A stretch of 64,000 nt of DNA from Quillaja saponaria (Eukaryota > Streptophyta > Magnoliopsida > Fabales > Quillajaceae): NCBI GenBank assembly GCA_029379385.1, contig CM055611.1, forward strand, positions 18,856,062-18,920,061, read 5' to 3'. Positions 25,943-39,100 of this stretch are shown piece after piece. The position numbers and the translations under genes are program-made. Position 1 is the stretch's first letter. The number at the start of each line of letters is the position of its first letter. Under the pieces are notes generated by a model. The model searched no databases. It was not told the DNA's origin and saw only the letters and a program-made list of their open reading frames with translations.

Positions 25943-26880
25943 TAACTATTCAAACTCAATTGGACACGAGCACTAAAAAAAAGATTAAGTAGATAAAGTG
26001 AACAAACATTAAACCACATGTTAAGTATGATATTTTCAAAATTCAAATAGTAAATATCAATTTGTCATCTTGGGTTTGTTAAGTAATTTATATTTATGGG
26101 GCTGAAGTGTGTACAAGTGATTTCATATATAGTTAAACGTTAAAATCAAAAATAACGAGGGACAAAACTAAAATTATATAAAAATTAGTTATAAATAGTA
26201 TAATCTGATATAAATTTTTGATATACCCAAGAAAATATGATATAGGCGTCGCTAGGAAATATCTAGTTATCTAAATTACTTTTGTAAGGTATTCTGGTTA
26301 ACATAAACTTCTGAACAAAAGTATTTCTTATTAAAGTTTTTGCATGAAATTTGAATATTGCTTATTTTTGTTGTTTTTTGCATATATTTTTTATTTAGCG
26401 ATGAGATTGTTTAGTATATCTTTTATTTAGTGGTGAAGTTTATCTGGAAAATGTAATAATTTTTGTTTTCATCAAGATCACTAAAACATGCTTTTTAGGA
26501 GTGGTTAGGTTTAATTTTTTTTTTTTAAATATTTGATTTTGCTAGTAGAAATTATTGGAGAATTGATTTAGAATAATCACTTTTTTGTTTGGTTAGTTAT
26601 TCACAAAAAATATTTTTGAATCATAAAAATATTTTTTTTAAAATATTTTTGTCAAAAAATAATATAAAAATTGTGTATCGTATTTTTATAAATGTATTCT
26701 GAAAAAATAATACATAAGTAATTTCTAAAAGATAAGTTAACACTGTATCTGAAGTTTGATCACAAATAATTTTTAATTTTAATTAAACTTATAATTTTTA
26801 GACTTCAAATTGTGTGTCACTTATTCCAAAAACAAAATCAAACTTGCACTATGTATCATGCGCTGATAATGGACTCATCC
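25943..26880. other. AT-rich spacer, no gene seen
   Basis: Low-complexity sequence without supported features. Confidence 0.5.
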
Positions 26881-26902
26881 TTTTCGTTGATCAGTGTATG
26901 AG

Positions 26903-27275
26903 AGGCCCACTTTATCTTTAGGACTCTGCTGTATGGATCCCACTGCAACTTGTTGTGTACGGCAAAATAAAGTGGGGCCTGATCCAATCTGTCAATTGTC
27001 CATAACAATTAAAGTGGGTCGACCCATGAACTTTGTGGTTGATGGTTGGGTGTGGGTCCCACCATTGTCAGTAGTCCATTTCCTCTCACATATCCACTGG
27101 GCCCTATTCTTTAGTTTTTGTTTTATGGGGACCCACCATCTGGTAGGTATACTCCAACGCCACTTCCCACTCCCAACCCCCCATATATTGAACAATGCCC
27201 ATTTTTTGAAAGTGGTCCCTTCTCCTAGTAGTTTCTGGAAGGGGATTGTGGGACCCACCCAGCATGGGCCCACAG
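26903..27275. promoter_or_regulatory. GC-richer island dense in GTGGGNCCCAC-type sites
   Basis: Within about 370 bp lie GAGGCCCAC (26902), GTGGGGCCTG (about 26972), AGTGGGTCGACCC (about 27013), the palindrome GTGGGTCCCAC (27052-27062), GGGGACCCACC (27127), GTGGGACCCACC (27248-27259) and TGGGCCCACAG (27265-27275). This density of the class I TCP consensus stands out against flanks of over 75% A/T. The longest open frame here (157 codons) has no recognisable domain and I read it as noncoding. Confidence 0.4.
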
Positions 27276-27369
27276 TACAAGATACATGCTGCCCTCACCA
27301 CATTTTTATCTATTGTGAACTGTTTTTTAGCCCAATACCTTTAACAAATGGAACTGTGACAACGTAGCT

Positions 27370-29600
27370 AATGCTTATAAATATTTTTTACTAAATTATA
27401 TTTTTTATAATATAATTTGTATTAAACTTTACTTAAATTTAAAAACTTAAAATCAAGTATTTATAATTTAAAATTAAATTAATATGATATAAGGTATGAC
27501 TTTCAATTCAAAATTAATTTATGAATATGGTGTGAACCAATATAATCTTATATTATTAAATAAAAAATAACATGTCAATACGTATGTATCAAATAGAATA
27601 AATGTTAAAAAATATAAATTATTGATTTTAAAATTATAATATCAATACATCTCTATTAAATGTGATTTACGTCATTTTTTGTTAAACCTGAATATAGACA
27701 AAAAAATGGTGACAGATGTTATATTAATTTGATTTTAAAATTAAAGTCATTAATTTTAACTTAATTTTAATTTTTTAAACTAGATGAATTAAAGTGAATT
27801 TTAGTAAAGATAACAAGTTTAGCCGACCAAACTTAGAATAAAGAACAAAGAATCACCCGATTTTAAACACGATTATTGACAAGTTATCAAATTTTAAGCG
27901 AATTTGAGTGAATCAAAAATGAGTTGTCGTGTTTGACAGATTTTTTTGCACACTCTGAAGAAGAAGATGGACTTTGGAGTAAAATATTCCGTCTACATGT
28001 CCTATTCTTTTATTTTCTTTTTCCCTTCCAAATCTGAAAAGTGCATTTTAGAGTCTAGGCCGATAAGAAGGAAGCCCGCTCACCTTACCGGATCTCAATT
28101 CGTGGGCTTTGCCACGGTTTGAAATTGCAGAGTGTTCACCCTCCAACCTGATTTAAATCTTGTTTTTCCTTTTATTTTTGTCTAAAAACTTTGATCATGT
28201 TTTAATTGTGAAAATTAGGTTTTTTGTTTCAATCTTAATCAATTATAATTTCATGTTTAAAAGAAAAAAAATAAGATATTCTAAAATAAATACTTTTTTT
28301 GATTTAATGAATATGTAATATACAGGATAACTCACAGATAACTCACAGATAACTCAATTAATAATTTTTTCTATTTGATTAATGTAATTATCATGTTACT
28401 ATTAGAGATTTTATTAAAATTTTACTTTTCAAAATAATTTAAAGCAATGAAATTGATAAATGAGGAATGTATTAAAACAAGATTTCCATTTTCCGTTATA
28501 CGATTTTGTAATGCAACTGCATTCACTTTTCACTTGGTTTGAGGGGAGAGCAAATCTTCCTACGTCTTGACCACAAAAAACAATTTTTATTGAATTGAAT
28601 GTTTACAAAAATAAATAAACACTTCAAAGATGTTCTCAATATAATTAGTTCTCGGATTTTATTTTATTTTTAACATAAGGAACCCACGTCTGATAATTGC
28701 GTGAAAACTGTGGAATTGTAGAAATAAGACCTTCCAAAAAAAAAATTGATTATTAAAATAAACAATATAAATACTCTACATGAGGTGCTACTATTACATA
28801 TTTAGACTTAAAAATATGAAATTCAAATCAAATAGTTTTAAAGATTACATTATTCATATTCGAATTACACTACTTGAATTTAAAAAATCATTTATACTTA
28901 ATTTGAAAGTCAAATTCAAAATTGAATTTGAATTAGAATATTTTAGGGGTATTTGACAAATTCAAATAATAGTAGGAATTGAATCCAAATGCAAATTATT
29001 CAGTTCGGATGCCATAGCGTGTCTCCAGAAGGGCATCAAGAAGATAATCGATTGGTTTGCAGAAAGAATTAAGTTTTCTTACAAGTAGTAACTAAACCAA
29101 GAGCAAGTAATTCAATTCAATAGAGTAGAAATTTGGAAATCTTAATTAAAGAAGCTGAATTTATTTTCACATAATCTACAGAACTTTATATGGCTAAAAG
29201 CACCAGTTCTGTCCAAATACGTAAACTTGAAAAGACAGAAAATAACAAAAGCCATTTCCTCAGTTAGGTCTTAGGAGGATGAAGAAAGACATGCTAAAAC
29301 TGATGACAGATGGTAAATTAAAATTGCAAGCTAAAGAATCACGTGGTACAGAAGTACTAACGAGATCCCAGACCTCAAACATGTTCCAGAGGACCTGAAG
29401 CAAAATGAAAGTACTCAAAACTATCCAGTTACACACCCGCTTGTTAATAATGAAGTCATCTTACTCAATTTTGTTTCATTCATGAGTTCAAACTTCAGGT
29501 TTCTCGGTTTTATAAATAAAAACAGGTGCATCCAAATTTCTTTTCATTTTTCACCTGTTAATGATAATAACTGCAATTTGATCTCTCTTGGAAGTTTCTA
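27370..29600. other. AT-rich spacer and probable PEX16 3' flank
   Basis: No gene supported. A small minisatellite of CAGATAACTCA-type units sits at about 28326-28356. A slightly GC-richer stretch at 28040-28140 has no recognisable content. Confidence 0.45.
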
Positions 29601-29665
29601 TCAGAGATGGTCTGGATGAACCAAAAAAAAGCTTCCTCTTTCTGGGAGAACTTGAGTCTTCCGGA

Positions 29666-32303
29666 TTATGAGCCTGACATGTAAGTGTACCGTGTTTGGG
29701 CCCCAATAATAAGTTCAACAATTTTTGCTGAGACATTCAAAACATACAGAAAGAAAATGTCAAGTTACCAAAATAATTAGCTTATCAAGCATGGTAATGT
29801 AGAAAGAAAACAAACAGAAAGGAAAAAAAGCTACAGAGCACACCTGTAAGAAATCCTACGATTGGTACAGGTTCTAAGACTTTCTCAGTTTTTTCAAGTC
29901 TTTGCCTGAAACAATGGAGCATTTTTTTTCTTTAATTTCTTTTCCATCCTTGAGAAAAAACATGATTTATAGTGATAAAAAAGATACGGTATTTAAGGAG
30001 AAAAAGAAAAACCAAAAAGAAAGCATTGTACCTGGTATACTTGTTAAAGAATGGATCTCTCATTAGGTAAAGTACAAATAACAGCCTCCGTCTCTTAACC
30101 TGTGCAAGTATATTTCAGTATCAGCTCCATCAATAAGGTGAACATTACCAAACAATACGGCAACTCCAAATATATTTAATTGCCAAGACTCTAGCAGAAG
30201 GCTGATGAACCCAGTGAACCTTGTATATTTTACAAGGAATAAATTTGGAGAAACTCTAACCTCATCCTTTTCTGAAGAGGAAATATGAAAATATTTCTTG
30301 TTTCCACCAGCCACTGATGTTGTAACATTTGAAAGGATGCCCATCCCTATGAAGTCCATAGCAAGTGAAAGAAACCAAGGGGTCCATGACCGAGTACCAT
30401 ACTTTTGGATAAGTAAAACATAGATCAGCGGTCTACTGATAAATAAAACTTCTCCAATCATAAATAATGCCCCGCGAAAACCTTTTTCAGACAATATTGT
30501 AGAAAGGCTTGGCCTTTCTACCACTGAAACAGTAACAACAAAATCATATATCTTAGACAAAATTTTCTATCTTGTAATCAATTACTAATACTACATTAAA
30601 GCCTATGAGGTTATTTACCCGGAGGCTCCATAATTGCATGCTGGTGTTGAACCCTATTTAACCACACTGGATCAGATACCATCCTAGCATTTTCTCCAAA
30701 CCTACTTAAAGCAGACAATGCTCTTCCTTCTAGGTTCCACTGGTTGTGTCCAACAGTATTTCCCAAGTAACCAGAACCCTGATTCCCTCCAAGCTTCAAG
30801 AAACTGCCTACTTGATGTTGAGAGGTTGAATCATTCGAATGCTTATCATCATTTGGTGTCTCTCCTCCATGCAGTAGCATCTTATATCCACTATTCCGGA
30901 ATAATGACAATCGAACTAGCATCCTAAGTTAGAATAATTCACATAACAAGACTCATCAATGACTACGCTACACAAAATGATGCCTAACTGAGAACAATAG
31001 GGAGTACCACACATTAAACTTTGTCTTTTAAGTTATAATTGCTGCTTACTTGGTAGCTTCTGTAATGGCCATGAAATTCCATTTCTTTTGGTCTCCATAG
31101 TAATGTTGTGCCACAACTTCAACTAGAGTTTCCAAATCCTTCAATGCAGATATGCATAATGAATAAGGAAATGAGTAAGGTTCAATAGAGCTTGGATATG
31201 TCTGGGTCCGATCTGTATCAATTATATGTTCGTTGATAGCTGTGATGATACCCAAAATCGTAGTGACTGCAAGAAATCATAGATTGTTCAGTTACACGGC
31301 AGTTTTAAGGTGAAAGCATAAACCTAGAGTAAATAGCATAATAAAAATCGAGAAGTTAATCATAGTTTCATCAATTGAGGAGAAAATGTTCATCTAGAAG
31401 GTTATAAACTTCTAATTCACTTCCCAGAAGTATGTGGAACCTAAAAAGAAAAAAGGAAAAACTATAATTTAAACTTTCCTTTGCTCCGCCCCCTCTCCTT
31501 GTCCCCCACCCCCCTAACCCAACCAACACCCATAAGAAAAAAATAAGAAAAAGAAAAAACCTCCATTTTGTCAAAACCCGACAAAATGTCTACTTAAATT
31601 AGAAAGAAAGTCCTATGAGTTTTAAAGTCAAAAGCAGCAGCCAAATGTTACCAAAAATTCACAAAACCTGCTTCTGGTCCGATCTCGGATTCAGAGAATC
31701 GCTCAGGAAGAAGCCATGTCATTCCCTGTGCACATTTTCAACTCCAAATAAGATAAGAATTCGGTAAAATCTCAGCAAAGAATATAATCCTAATTTCACA
31801 AGAAAATTTTCATATATAGACTACCATGGATGACAAAGGATGAAAGGAAATTCACAACACACATATAGTGAGTGAAACATAATTTGACATAAAGTTGATA
31901 TTGCATATTTTAGAAACTGAAGGACTTTAGAGATTTGTGAAATGGTAAACAATACCAAATTCACACCAAATATGTTTACTCAGGCAAAAGAATGAGAAAG
32001 AAAAAAGCTTCATACCAAACAATATAGCATCAAATCAACATATAAGAACACAGTTATTTTTAGTGTTGAAGGTACTTATGTGATACAATATATTGCAGTC
32101 AAGCATAATAAAATTCCTCACAATCATGCAGTTTTTTATCCAAGAGAATTTTAAAGCATGAATTTTTATGACTTTACAGTTGTTGATAGTCAAAGCAGAA
32201 CAGTCATATTATAACCATAATTGAAATAGCTCACATTTGCTAAAGACTCTAAGGAATGAACATAGTCTTTATTCTGCCTGACCCATCTTTTATAAGCCTC
32301 CAT
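29666..32303 (-). CDS. PEX16: Peroxin 16 (PEX16 / SHRUNKEN SEED 1), eight exons
   Basis: Peroxisomal/ER membrane protein that recruits other peroxins during peroxisome biogenesis and, in plants, supports oil and protein body formation in seeds. Exons from the start: 32303-32235, 31725-31668, 31266-31050, 30923-30619, 30523-30261, 30099-30032, 29905-29844, 29727-29666. All joins are in phase with GT-AG borders, giving 367 residues, which I recall as the length of the Arabidopsis protein. It starts MEAYKRWVRQNKDYVHS. Family blocks include TWLLPERFSESEIGPEA, ALKDLETLVEVVAQHYYGD, LFRNSGYKMLLHGGETPN, PWNLEGRALSALSRFG-like sequence, and a hydrophobic segment ALFMIGEVLFISRPLIYVLL. The end is AQTRYTYMSGS. 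It is divergent with URM1. A 9-codon upstream ORF (32406-32377) lies in the presumed leader. Confidence 0.95.
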
Positions 32304-32938
32304 AGCTTCACCGCTATCAAACAGAAGATAGAAAGAGAGATTCTGCTCCTTCAAGCACCGAATCCAACATCAAACCCTACACAAGCTGAGCAACCAGCGA
32401 CCTCATACTCAATGTTAGCCGCTATAGGACTATACCCAGAACTAAAAGACCAAACACCCAAAAAGTGAATCCCTTTTTCGTAATTTAACGATGGACTTCA
32501 ATTTTATTTGCCAGATATGACCAAACTGGTTGTGAAGGATGAACGTGTACCAGATGGGGAAGCGAAATTGCAAAACGAGAGAGAGAGATAAATTGATGAG
32601 GTGTGGTTTTTTGTTTGTTCACGGAATAGAATGATCCTGACCGTCAACTGGGACGCTTTTCAATGCTTACTGACCCTCTGATGACAGACCAGAGGGTGCC
32701 CACGTGTTTATTTTTCAAGGTAATGGACGGTAGAGATGAGAAGTTGTCCCTCAAATCTGTGGCTGAGAATTTATGGTGCAGTAAAAATTGCATGTTGATG
32801 CAGCATGAAATCATTAATACAGCGGGGATTAACAGCTACCTCAAACGCGTTTGAACAAAGCTTTGTACTTTGTAGTACCCTCCTCCTCTAAGTGCTCTTT
32901 GCATCTAGGGTTTTGACGTTTCTGGGAAAATATTGAAT
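32304..32938. promoter_or_regulatory. Shared divergent promoter of PEX16 and URM1
   Basis: Only 635 bp separate the two start codons, so both genes must be driven from this region. It includes both 5' leaders and a purine tract GAGAGAGAGA near 32580. No obvious TATA box was found for either gene, consistent with housekeeping expression. Confidence 0.6.
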
Positions 32939-35066
32939 ATGCAACTGACTCTTGAATTCGGGTATGCTTTTCCAATTCTAGTTTAGTTCACTATTAATTA
33001 TCTTTGATCTTATACTCTTCATTTTATTCATAATTTACTTTTTTTGGTTGGTTGATTGTTTATTTACTGAGAAAAAAGTTAAGAAAACAATTGAACTGGA
33101 CAGATAAATCCTAGGAATTGCCTTGTCCAACTTGGGCGACTCTCCTTAGTACAAACGACAAAATATTTGTTTTTTTTTTTTTTTTTTGGAAACTGAATCC
33201 ACATCAGACAATGTTCCTTTTCCCCTGTCTATATTAGCAATCACCAGGGGAAGAGAAAAATACAATTATAATTAGATATAACATGATATTTGTAAGTTCC
33301 GTTTTTTACTATCTGTTCAGATTTTGTGGTTGGCAAAATTTCTGCTGAAGCTTTCCCAGAAAGATTTAGAAATTAAAACTTATTTTAGAGGGAGTTGAAT
33401 CCCATTGCTGTTTTTTAGAAAAAAATGAGGTATTTTTAGTTTCTATTCTGGAAACAGTATCTTGCTCTCAAAATCATAGAGAAACAGAAAAATAATCCGA
33501 AAACTGTCAACTTAGTGCATGGTTGTTTCTTCTTCCAAAGAAAAAAGAACACAGAAAAAAGCAACATTCAGAATATCATTGATATTCTTAACTGTACTTT
33601 ACTTTCCTGTTCCGACGTTTCAACTTATCATTTATCAAATATCAATTATAGCATAGTGGATGTATCATTGGAAGTCTTTGAGATTGTTGTCATAGATTTA
33701 TGTTTTACAACCTGTTGGTCAGAAGTTGATCCATAAGATTATTCAAGCAGTTGTGATGCTACTATGACTTCTAATCTCACTTGGTTTATAAGCAATTATA
33801 GCATGTCAGAATCACAAACTTCTATAAATAATTTGGTACTGTTCCCTCTTGTAGTCAATTAAGTTTCTCATATTAAGATTAAGCTATATCCTCCTACGTT
33901 ATGACCTCGTATAAAATAACTTCCGTATTATACTTATTGTGCCCACTCACATGAAACTCCTGAATCATTTTAACTGTATTTAATCTTTATCACCTTGAAC
34001 ATTCCAGCAGTTACATTGAAATGAACATACTTCAGGAAAAGTGTTGGTTTATTCCTGTTAAGGCGTAAGCCTGTAGATGCTGTCTTTGGAAGTGTGGAAC
34101 CATAAGATACAATGGGAACTTAGTATGACAAGAATGAAATTTTCTATATCTTAAAATTGTAGGGGAAAACCATGCCAATAATAAGTATGGCTTTGAAAAT
34201 TTACCTGTCTGTTTTATCTGTTGTTTGCTCATTTGATGTGAAGACACATTTTTTAAATAAAATATTTTGTAAAAAATTTGGAACTTCTGTTGGATAGTAT
34301 TGGATTCAGGTTGATTGGACATCTGGAGTACATCTGTGTCTTTTATGAGACGTTGTTCTTATCTATGTGTGGATCTTATGTTTGTGCATATTATCCTCTC
34401 TCTACTTCATTTGTACTTTTAAAATGAGTGAAAGCTTAACATTCTATTGCAGTGGCGGGTTAGAGCTTCTTTGTGAGTCTAAAAAGATTCACAGCGTCAA
34501 TGTTGAGCTACAAGATGGATCAGACAAGGTATTCTTTGACGAAAAACCATTTTATATATGGAAAACTCCTTTAGGCTTAAAGTTGTTATTGTGATTATCT
34601 TGTCAGTTAACCATGAAAGATTTGCTCTCCTGGGTCCGTGCCAATTTGATCAAGGAGAGGCCTGAAATGTTCATGAAAGAGGATACTGTGTAAGTTTCCC
34701 TGTTCTTATTGAGTAAATCTTAATGTGAGGAGAGAAAATACCGTTTGACCTGAAGCAAATAATTTATGATTCAGTTTGTAAGCATTTTGTTTTTTGTTGA
34801 GTGGAAAAGGAAGCATAAGGAAGAAAAAGAGTTTACTCTAAAAGACAAACTACCTATAACACTATGAGGGTTAACATCAGTTTTCATCATTATTTTATTT
34901 TATTTTTGTGTGTGAAAATATGATCTGAGTTGTTAGATTGTCTTGCAGGAGACCTGGAGTTCTAGTCCTTGTAAATGATTGTGATTGGGAGCTGAGCGGC
35001 CAGCTTGAGACAACAATAGAAGAGAAGGATGTGGTGGTTTTCATATCAACGTTGCATGGTGGATAG
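32939..35066 (+). CDS. URM1: Ubiquitin-related modifier 1 (URM1), four exons
   Basis: Small sulfur carrier and ubiquitin-like protein. It is thiocarboxylated at its C terminus and supplies sulfur for 2-thiouridine in tRNA anticodons (MOCS3/CTU pathway); it can also be conjugated to proteins. Exons: 32939-32961, 34453-34528, 34607-34689, 34949-35066, all in phase, giving 99 residues, the usual URM1 length. It begins [19 protein letters not shown], contains [20 protein letters not shown] and [19 protein letters not shown], and ends STLHGG with the essential di-glycine exposed at the terminus. Intron 1 is long (about 1.5 kb), the other two are short. Several exons are too short to be visible as open frames; the model rests on splice phase and family motifs. 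Confidence 0.95.
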
Positions 35067-35290
35067 GGTAAAGATGATTGTTAAACCTTGAAGATGACGT
35101 AATTGTTCACATATCTGCTGAAGAAAGTTTGATGTTGCAGTCTTTCTTTAGTACTTAGCTGTTGCAAATATATGAAATTTCATCTATCAGATAGAAGATC
35201 TGAGTCTAACTTATGTTGCTGGAAATATGTATGCAATTCTCTGTATTCCTGGTTTTATTGAAATTGCAAACTCTCAAAAGCTCAAGAAGG

Positions 35291-35296
35291 AAAAAA
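35291..35296 (-). terminator. Pol III terminator (T6) of tRNA-Leu
   Basis: A run of six T on the minus strand begins 7 bases after the tRNA 3' end, the standard RNA polymerase III stop. Confidence 0.75.
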
Positions 35297-35302
35297 TTGA
35301 TT

Positions 35303-35309
35303 GTTGAGA

Positions 35310-35342
<33 letters not shown>

Positions 35343-35382
35343 ACCTTAATCTGGCGCCTTAGACCAACTCGGCCATCTCAAC
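35303..35382 (-). tRNA. tRNA-Leu (anticodon AAG)
   Basis: Minus-strand sequence folds as a class II tRNA of 80 nt. The acceptor stem is GTTGAGA/TCTCAAC, the D arm contains GCCGAGTTGGTCTAAGGC, the anticodon arm is CCAGA-TTAAGGT-TCTGG with AAG at the anticodon, and a long variable arm (TCCGAAAGGGC) is typical of Leu. The T arm is GTGGG-TTCAAAT-CCCAC. A-box (TGGCCGAGTTGG) and B-box (GGTTCAAATCC) promoters are intact. No intron. It lies downstream of URM1 on the opposite strand. Confidence 0.96.
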
Positions 35383-35399
35383 TATTCTTTTTACTTAAA

Positions 35400-36138
35400 T
35401 GTTTTATATGGTTATTTATTTTGATTTCATGGAACAACCTTATGCAATATGCTATTTATTCAACGGAACAGAAATTTGAAATTATTTGATGACCTGTTTG
35501 AGGTTCATTTTCAAACTATTTCTCAATTTGGGTATCATCTCAATTCTCAAATTAATTTGTAAGTCAGGGTTTAAGTCTGACTCTGTTTGTATAATTATGC
35601 AAGGTCGCATTTTGCTTTGTGCACAATAATCTTCAACAAAAAATTTTCAATTAAAATTATCAGTTGGACTGGTAATTTTCTAAAACTTCAACTCAAACTT
35701 TGAGAACATTTCATATGTTATTTCCTTCACGAGTCTCTTCCTTACTACCAAAAGAAAATTAATTCACACTCCATGCATGGCGCTCCACACATGCAGATTA
35801 ACGCGCACACAAGCATTGCATGCAGACACACAATGAGAACATGCACCGCTAGATCTTTCGATAAATGAATAATTCATTATGTTGGTCGAGTGTTCATATC
35901 AAAATTGAATAATTCCAGCCACTATAATCTGGAAGTTACACGGGAAAAAAAGAAAAGAAAAAAAAGGCTCACTGTAATATCTTTTTTGGGGTACAAACTT
36001 GTAGCATTAACTAAAAATGAAATGGAAGACTAACTTCTGTTGGCAGCATGTGCAGTTGGTTATCTAATTGTGAACTTGAAAAGAGTGTGACATAAATAAT
36101 TTCACATTGGAAACATTGGAGAAGGGCATTGTTATTTG
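35400..36138. other. Spacer between tRNA-Leu and GET3
   Basis: AT-rich 3' flank of the GET3 gene; no gene seen. Confidence 0.5.
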
Positions 36139-39100
36139 TTAAACCTTTTGCTTTCCTTTTCTGAGTTTTTCTAATTCTTCTTCGGCTTCATCTAACTGCT
36201 GCTTCAGTGCGGATACTCTCCGCTCCAAATGTTCTACAGTACCTTGATTAGTTGACGGTTGATATTGTGACAAAAAATGATGTGAAAATGCCTTCAAAGC
36301 TTCAACACTGGTAACCTATAAAATCCACAAGTAATCAAGAGGCTGATAAATGATCAGAGGAAAATTGCAGAAAAACTAATCTAACATCAAGAAGTTTGAA
36401 CAGATGCATTGGTCAGAATTTGACTAGATATAAAGGTTTAGGTACAGTCAGAAATGAGAGGGCGTTAGGATCTAATTTTTTATAAGTGATGATGGCACAA
36501 TAGTGTACCTCCTCTGGCAGCAACGGCAGTTTGGTAATGTGGAAGTCATCATACAACATGTAAAACTGATCGAGATATTTTTGTTGCATCTTCATTCTAG
36601 CTTTGAGTAACTTGGATTCAACATCTATGAGAACAAAGAGATTGTATACGTACATTAGCAAAGATATCCAAAGAAAAGAAAAAAAACAGATCCTGAGTTC
36701 ATTATAAGCACACCTTCATCATCAAAAATTACTTGGTTAATAATGATATTGTGTGTATCAATCTCGAACTTGGTCAGTTCCTGGACGAGTCTCTCTGTTT
36801 CATATAGAGAGAGGAACTCTGGAATGCAAACACATACAAATGTTGTCATGTCCTGTGCACAAATACACATCCAAGTACATTTAGATGTAAATATCTACAA
36901 TTAAAAATCAAATCATGGAATAATCAAGAACTTACGAACTTCAGAATTCAGAGGTCCAAGCACTAATAGAGAACTAAACTATCAAACTCAACATTATATC
37001 CAGCTCATCTAGATTTAAGAAAGCAGCAACTCAGCAATAATAGTTTTACTTTAAAAATTACAACAAAAATATCCATTGAAGAGAACAAACACATATATTA
37101 GAGCCAAAAGAACAGCAATGAAAAACCCCATCCTAGTTCATGAAGTCAGACAATCACAAGTGAAAAGAAAAAGAAATCCTAAAAGTTTATTACGACACAT
37201 TCGGAGCATAACTATATAATTTAAGTTTTGCTTATATGGAAAACGAAAATTTTATTAAGAAAGAAGGGAGAAAAAGTACAACAAGAAAAAGAAATAAACA
37301 AAGGCAGCAAGTAAGAACCACTGACTTGATGTCATCTTTTTAGCATTCCAATTTGTTTCTTTATTTTCCTAAAATCCCTGTTGAGGTGGCCAATGACAGA
37401 TCTTCTTAAAAATTATTTGGTCAGTTGAAAAACTTTTCTTTTTCTCTTTTCCATGTGCTTAAGGGAATTTGATGTCCTCCTTTTGTACTCTTTTCAAATC
37501 TTTCTTAATATTTTCTTCTATAAGAAAAAGAAGAGAGAAATTGAGACAACATTTGAGTAGACATTCTTACCAGGGTTCTTGAATTGCTTATTAACTTGTT
37601 CGATCACGTCTTTCATGCCTTCAAGCCTTCCCAAAATTGCATCCTCACCAAATTCATCACCCACACCAAAAAGGTGGGTCATCTGCAATTAAAAGTTTTA
37701 AGAAGCTCAAATACATAATCAACAAAAACCAAAAACTTATACCAGCAAATCAAACAAGTGCACCAAAAGTAGCAATACTAGTATTACAGTCTACAGTTAC
37801 AAATCTATAAGAAAGTAGGTATAAATTAGAAAGTTAATTTTTCCCCCACAAGAGAGGGATTTACACTAGAATGAGACATCAATAATAACCGCATGACAAG
37901 CAACATTATATATTTTTCTTTTCCCGAAAGTACATCACACGTGTTAAAACATTTCCAATGATAGAGGATCTAGTTATTTAAGAAATGGAGTAACAAGGAG
38001 AAAGCATAAGTGCATAACATCAGGAGAGAACCAATTGATTGTTTCTGAAATCCCACCAAAAGAGACTCTCTGTTCAGGTTAGGAACATCAAACATGCAAA
38101 ATGTGCCATCCCTAAAAAGGTTTATCAGAGAAGAACACTTATGTTTAAGGTTCCACCTCCTCACCAATCTGATGGGAATGTAAGACTTATTTTTTGAATA
38201 GAATGCATAGTTTTTTTTTATTTTTGTATAGAATGAAAAGCCAGGGTAGGAAGTTTGAACATAAAATCTAAACTCATACCCCAAGACTTGAAATCTGGAT
38301 TTAACATACAATGTAAACTCATTAAATATTTATCTTCTTGTATGTAAGTGAGTGAATCTGATAGAAGATTTATGTATTGGAATCAATACACTTTCATACT
38401 AAGTCTAAGAAATGGCTAAATAAATCAACCAAAACCCTTCAGAAGCCATACAACAGGATATGATTTTGTTATTTGAGTATTAGAATATAGAAAATATAGA
38501 TATTATTTCTATATGTAAGCAAACCTAATTCAATCTCACCAGAGGAAAGATTTTGTAATGCAGAAAAACACAGCTATAATTAGAGAATCATGCCATGTAA
38601 AACTTTAGAACATACCTGATTCAACAACCCACCAAATTTATTTTTCAAAGACATCAACTTTGTAAGACCCTTCTCTAAAGTTGATGGGAATTGCAACAGC
38701 CGGAGTGTATGTCCAGTTGGAGCAGTATCGAATACTATCACAGAATAATCCATTGTTTGCACCAATCTGTAGAAGATAATTGTTCATTGAAAACCAGAAT
38801 GATGAGTAGCAAAATCAAGTGAGCTGATTTGAGACAAGTATGAAAAGAAAGCTTGCACATGAACTTCTCGGACAATGGTCTTATTAAGCAGCGCAGATTC
38901 ATGACATGAAAAAAGTAATAAATATATAAATATCTGTGCGTGTGCATGTGTACAAAAACCAACAACTTGTGCAAATTCTTTTATTAAAACTCAAATGGAA
39001 ACACCCAATATACCACAACCAAATGACTAAAAATCCCAATAACATGCTGAAGCATCATAATTTTAGGGGGAAAAACACTGATAAACATTTGTAAGGGTCA

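Noticed and set aside
26894..27367. 157-codon open frame in the GC-richer island
   Set aside because: No domain, unusual composition and an overlapping open frame on the other strand; better explained by GC content and repeated GGNCCCAC motifs.
29010..29075. Minus-strand phrase reading KPIDYLLDALLETRYGIRTE then stop
   Set aside because: Looks protein-like but is only 20 residues, with no recognisable family and no partner exon found; could be chance or a tiny gene relic downstream of PEX16.
37970..38311. 113-codon minus-strand open frame
   Set aside because: Lies inside a GET3 intron, lacks a recognisable domain and disagrees with the splice model.
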